The notes below the pieces were generated by a model. The model made no database searches, was not told the origin of the DNA, and saw only the letters and a list, made by a program, of their open reading frames with translations. Source: Sycobia sp. Sy_11 (lineage: Eukaryota > Arthropoda > Insecta > Hymenoptera > Epichrysomallidae). Taken from it: a stretch of 64,000 nucleotides of DNA. Where the stretch lies: NCBI GenBank assembly GCA_018907035.1, contig JACCIC010000291.1, positions 1 through 64,000 of the forward strand, given 5' to 3'. A program made the position numbers and the translations under genes. Shown one piece after another: positions 61,804 to 64,000 of the stretch. Each line of letters opens with the position of its first letter. The stretch's first letter is position 1.

Positions 61804-62425
61804 ATTTATCACTCTTCATCTTTGTATATTGCAATGATATCACCACGGTTTTTGGTAAATTAATTGTTTATATCTTATGAAATCTAAGATTTCGATCTTA
61901 ATTACTTACACTGATTCATAAAAAGAATAATTTCCGAAATGATGCAAATTGAAATAAAATAATAGTTCATCTTGTAATGCTATAAAACCACGTTGAAGTA
62001 CACACGACTTGAAACTACTCCTTGAAATTAATGCATAGGCAATATAAAGTTGGAATACATAATTGATAATTACCAGTTTAAATATTTCTTAGTAATGAAT
62101 ATGCAGAGAATGTTTAAACACGTGTTTATATACATATATATGCATGTCAAAAAATTGATAGCTTTTCTACATTAATATATGAATGTTTCACTTGCCGAAA
62201 CGACCAATTCCAAGAAGTAGAAAGTGGATGACAACATTAAATCAGTATACTGAGTAATTTGAATAATATATTGTTTCTTACGTAGTGTCTAAAACTTTAA
62301 ACCTATATTTTATAAGATGGTCATTACAATGCATTATAATCTAGAATTCAATATCACACCTTCATTTTACGTTCTATAATTCTTGATCTAAAATACGGCT
62401 GTACAACTAACGCGTTAAAGTTGAA

Positions 62426-63735
62426 AAACATGTTATCAAATTTGACCCGGACTGACAAAAAAACAACATTTTTACGTATTTTAATACCAATCTTTATTAT
62501 CGCCTTCAAAATAGGCTCTTTTCGAGTCAATACAAACACGCCAACGCTTAATCCAATTTTCAATATACCTGTTGCAAGCCTCACCTCGGATTGCCTTATA
62601 TTCCTTTAGTGAATTATTTTTTATGCTTTTAATGGATTCAGGGTGCATTCGTTGAGGCAGATTTTTGAGTTTCGGAAAGAGGAAAATATCACAGGGAGCC
62701 AAATCTGGCGAATACCGTGGCTGAGCGATGACTTTCATCTCGTGTTTAGCCAAAAAATCATTCTGGAATGTGTCGGCACATTATCGTGGTGAAAAAATCA
62801 TGCATTGTCTGCCCACAAATCCGGTCGTTTACGACGAATTGCTTCACGTAGACGCCTCAAAACGGCCAAATAGTACTCCTTATTGACCGATTGACCTCCT
62901 GGAACGAATTCATGGTGAATCACCTCATGGTAATCGAAAAAAACGATGAGCATCACCTTGATTTTCTACCGAGTTTGACGTGGTTTTTTCGGTTTTGTCT
63001 CATTTTTGGACCGCCATTCTCTAGATTGTTAGGCAGTTTCGACGTCATATTCGTAAACCTATGTCTCGTCACAAGTAATGATGCGTTTGATGAATGTAGG
63101 GTTCTCAGCTACGTTTTGAAGTATCTCTTTTGCAACCTCTACTCGACCTTGTTTTTGCAAAAGACTCAGATGTTTTGGAACAAGTCTAGCATTGACACTC
63201 TTCATATGTAAAACATTAACCAAAATATCTTGAGTCGATCCATACGAGATGTTGAGAGCCTCTGCTATCTGTCTGATTCCGTCATGACGATTTTGGAGCA
63301 ACTTTTTCTCAAATTTTCAATGTTATCGTCGTTAACAGAGCTGGATGGGCGACTTGCATGACGCAAGTTTTCGACGACCTCACGACCTTCACTGAATACT
63401 TTGTGCTACTCAATTACTTGCGTTTACGATAAAGCAGACTACCCAAAACACTTCTGCAACATTTTCAATGTTTCCGTAGCCTCAATTCCATTGGAAACAC
63501 AAAATTCCAAGCAAACTCGTTGATCAACTTTTTTTTCCATAGTCAATATCGCCAGACAAACTTTTTGCGTCGTAAACAAACAGTTGACCAATGCACACTA
63601 ATGGAGATATGGCGGTCAAATTTCATACGGACATATAGAAAGGATGTACCAATATACGAAAAAAAGATTTTACCGATTCAATTTACGCGCGGAGTTTAAA
63701 TGCACCAGTGCAGGTCAAATTTGATCATATATAGC
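62426..63735 (-). mobile_element. mariner element, about 1.3 kb, inactive
   Basis: Bounded by inverted repeats. TCAAATTTGACC with a following G.ACTG occurs near 62435-62456, and its reverse complement near 63702-63725. The length matches a complete mariner. The transposase inside is on the minus strand and is broken. The exact outer ends and the TA target duplication are not clear from reading alone. Confidence 0.75.
62481..63540 (-). pseudogene. mariner transposase pseudogene
   Basis: It starts MEKKVDQRVCLEFCVSN at 63540, and then stops and shifts follow. Readable blocks are: the helix-turn-helix region RHDGIRQIAEALNISYGSTQ (63059-63301) ending IITCDET with the first catalytic Asp; FFHHDNVPTHS near 62770-62800 with the second; and RYSPDLAPCDIFLFPKLK (62481-62753) with the third, spaced as in D,D34D mariners. 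The N-terminus differs from the mauritiana-type relic at 36.8 kb, so the two belong to different mariner lineages. In-frame stops in the N-terminal part and in the middle make it inactive. Confidence 0.85.
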
Positions 63736-64000
63736 TATAGTAGCTATAGTTTATAAAAAAAGGTACTTCATTGAATTCATAAATTTTTCTACCTGGAAAC
63801 CTATATTCAACGCTAAACTTTCAATAAAGATTTCTTCTTTTTTATTAAAAAAAATTCAGAATTTTCTTCCCTCTATATTATAAAATAGAACAAGTACCTC
63901 GTGTGAAAAATAGGAGGGATTGGCGACGTACACAGATTCCCTTCGCCGGTTTCGTTCGCAGCGATCACATTAGGGTGCAAAATTACATTTTCCGTATATG
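63736..64000. other. window end, nothing recognised
   Basis: AT-rich, turning GC-richer in the last 90 bases. No supported feature. Confidence 0.5.

Larger units (their letters stand above)
60640..62425. other. AT-rich DNA between gene E body and mariner element
   Basis: Apart from the candidate first exon and TATA box of gene E, nothing was recognised. The open frame 61060-61296 (-) has no similarity. Confidence 0.45.

Noticed and set aside
62187..62240. ATG reading MLSSTFYFLELVVS with a GCAAGT donor as the first exon of gene E
   Set aside because: The donor would be phase 0, which puts a stop right after the junction with the exon at 60388.
1..64000. tRNA, rRNA, CRISPR arrays, prokaryotic operons
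   Set aside because: Looked for B-box/cloverleaf patterns, regularly spaced repeats and compact gene strings; none were convincing and the DNA is eukaryotic.

Overview
The window looks like arthropod nuclear DNA, most likely an insect. It is very AT-rich, its protein-coding genes are split by introns, and it carries several insect-type transposon families (BEL/Pao, Penelope-like, mariner). Hymenoptera/ant is my guess from the overall flavour; nothing in the sequence proves the order. No bacterial-type operons, CRISPR arrays, rRNA or convincing tRNA genes were seen.

Layout. 1-7534: a BEL/Pao LTR retrotransposon, with the 5' LTR cut by the window edge, gag-pol in two frames, and a complete 3' LTR. 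7535-16.8 kb: AT-rich non-coding DNA with a few GC-richer islands and one candidate 26-nt microexon (13234-13259). 16.8-19.1 kb: a decayed Penelope-like element on the minus strand, with reverse transcriptase and GIY-YIG remnants. 19.1-22.5 kb: non-coding, with a GC-rich block bracketed by (GA)n and (CT)n tracts.

22.6-61.7 kb holds the main content: five paralogous, multi-exon, chymotrypsin-fold (S1) serine protease genes, here called A to E. A (22629-28158) is on +; B (32565-35025), C (42672-43893), D (46545-50258) and E (57688-60388, with a possible first exon near 61.73 kb) are on -. All share the same exon plan: a short 5' signal exon (seen in A and B, doubtful in C-E), then an exon with His57 and Asp102, an exon of 309-312 nt, and an exon with Ser195. 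Intron phases are 1-0-0. A and B converge; B to E are tandem. B to E keep the full catalytic triad. A has lost His57 (Arg), Ser195 (Asn) and the activation Arg while its frame stays open, so it reads as a non-catalytic serine protease homologue. A and B both use an unusual GC donor in intron 1.

Between and after the protease genes lie relics: a mauritiana-type mariner pseudogene (36.8-37.7 kb), Ty3/gypsy fragments between two diverged 180-bp direct repeats (39.8-41.95 kb), a LINE reverse transcriptase scrap (45.3 kb), two Penelope-terminus fragments (28.4 and 49.6 kb), and a different mariner (62.4-63.7 kb). Many long dinucleotide microsatellites are present.

How it fits together: this is a lineage-specific secreted protease array, probably for digestion, venom/glandular secretion or immune signalling (inference only). 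Its members have diverged at the activation site, the S1 pocket and the catalytic residues, and the array sits in a transposon-rich, gene-poor region.
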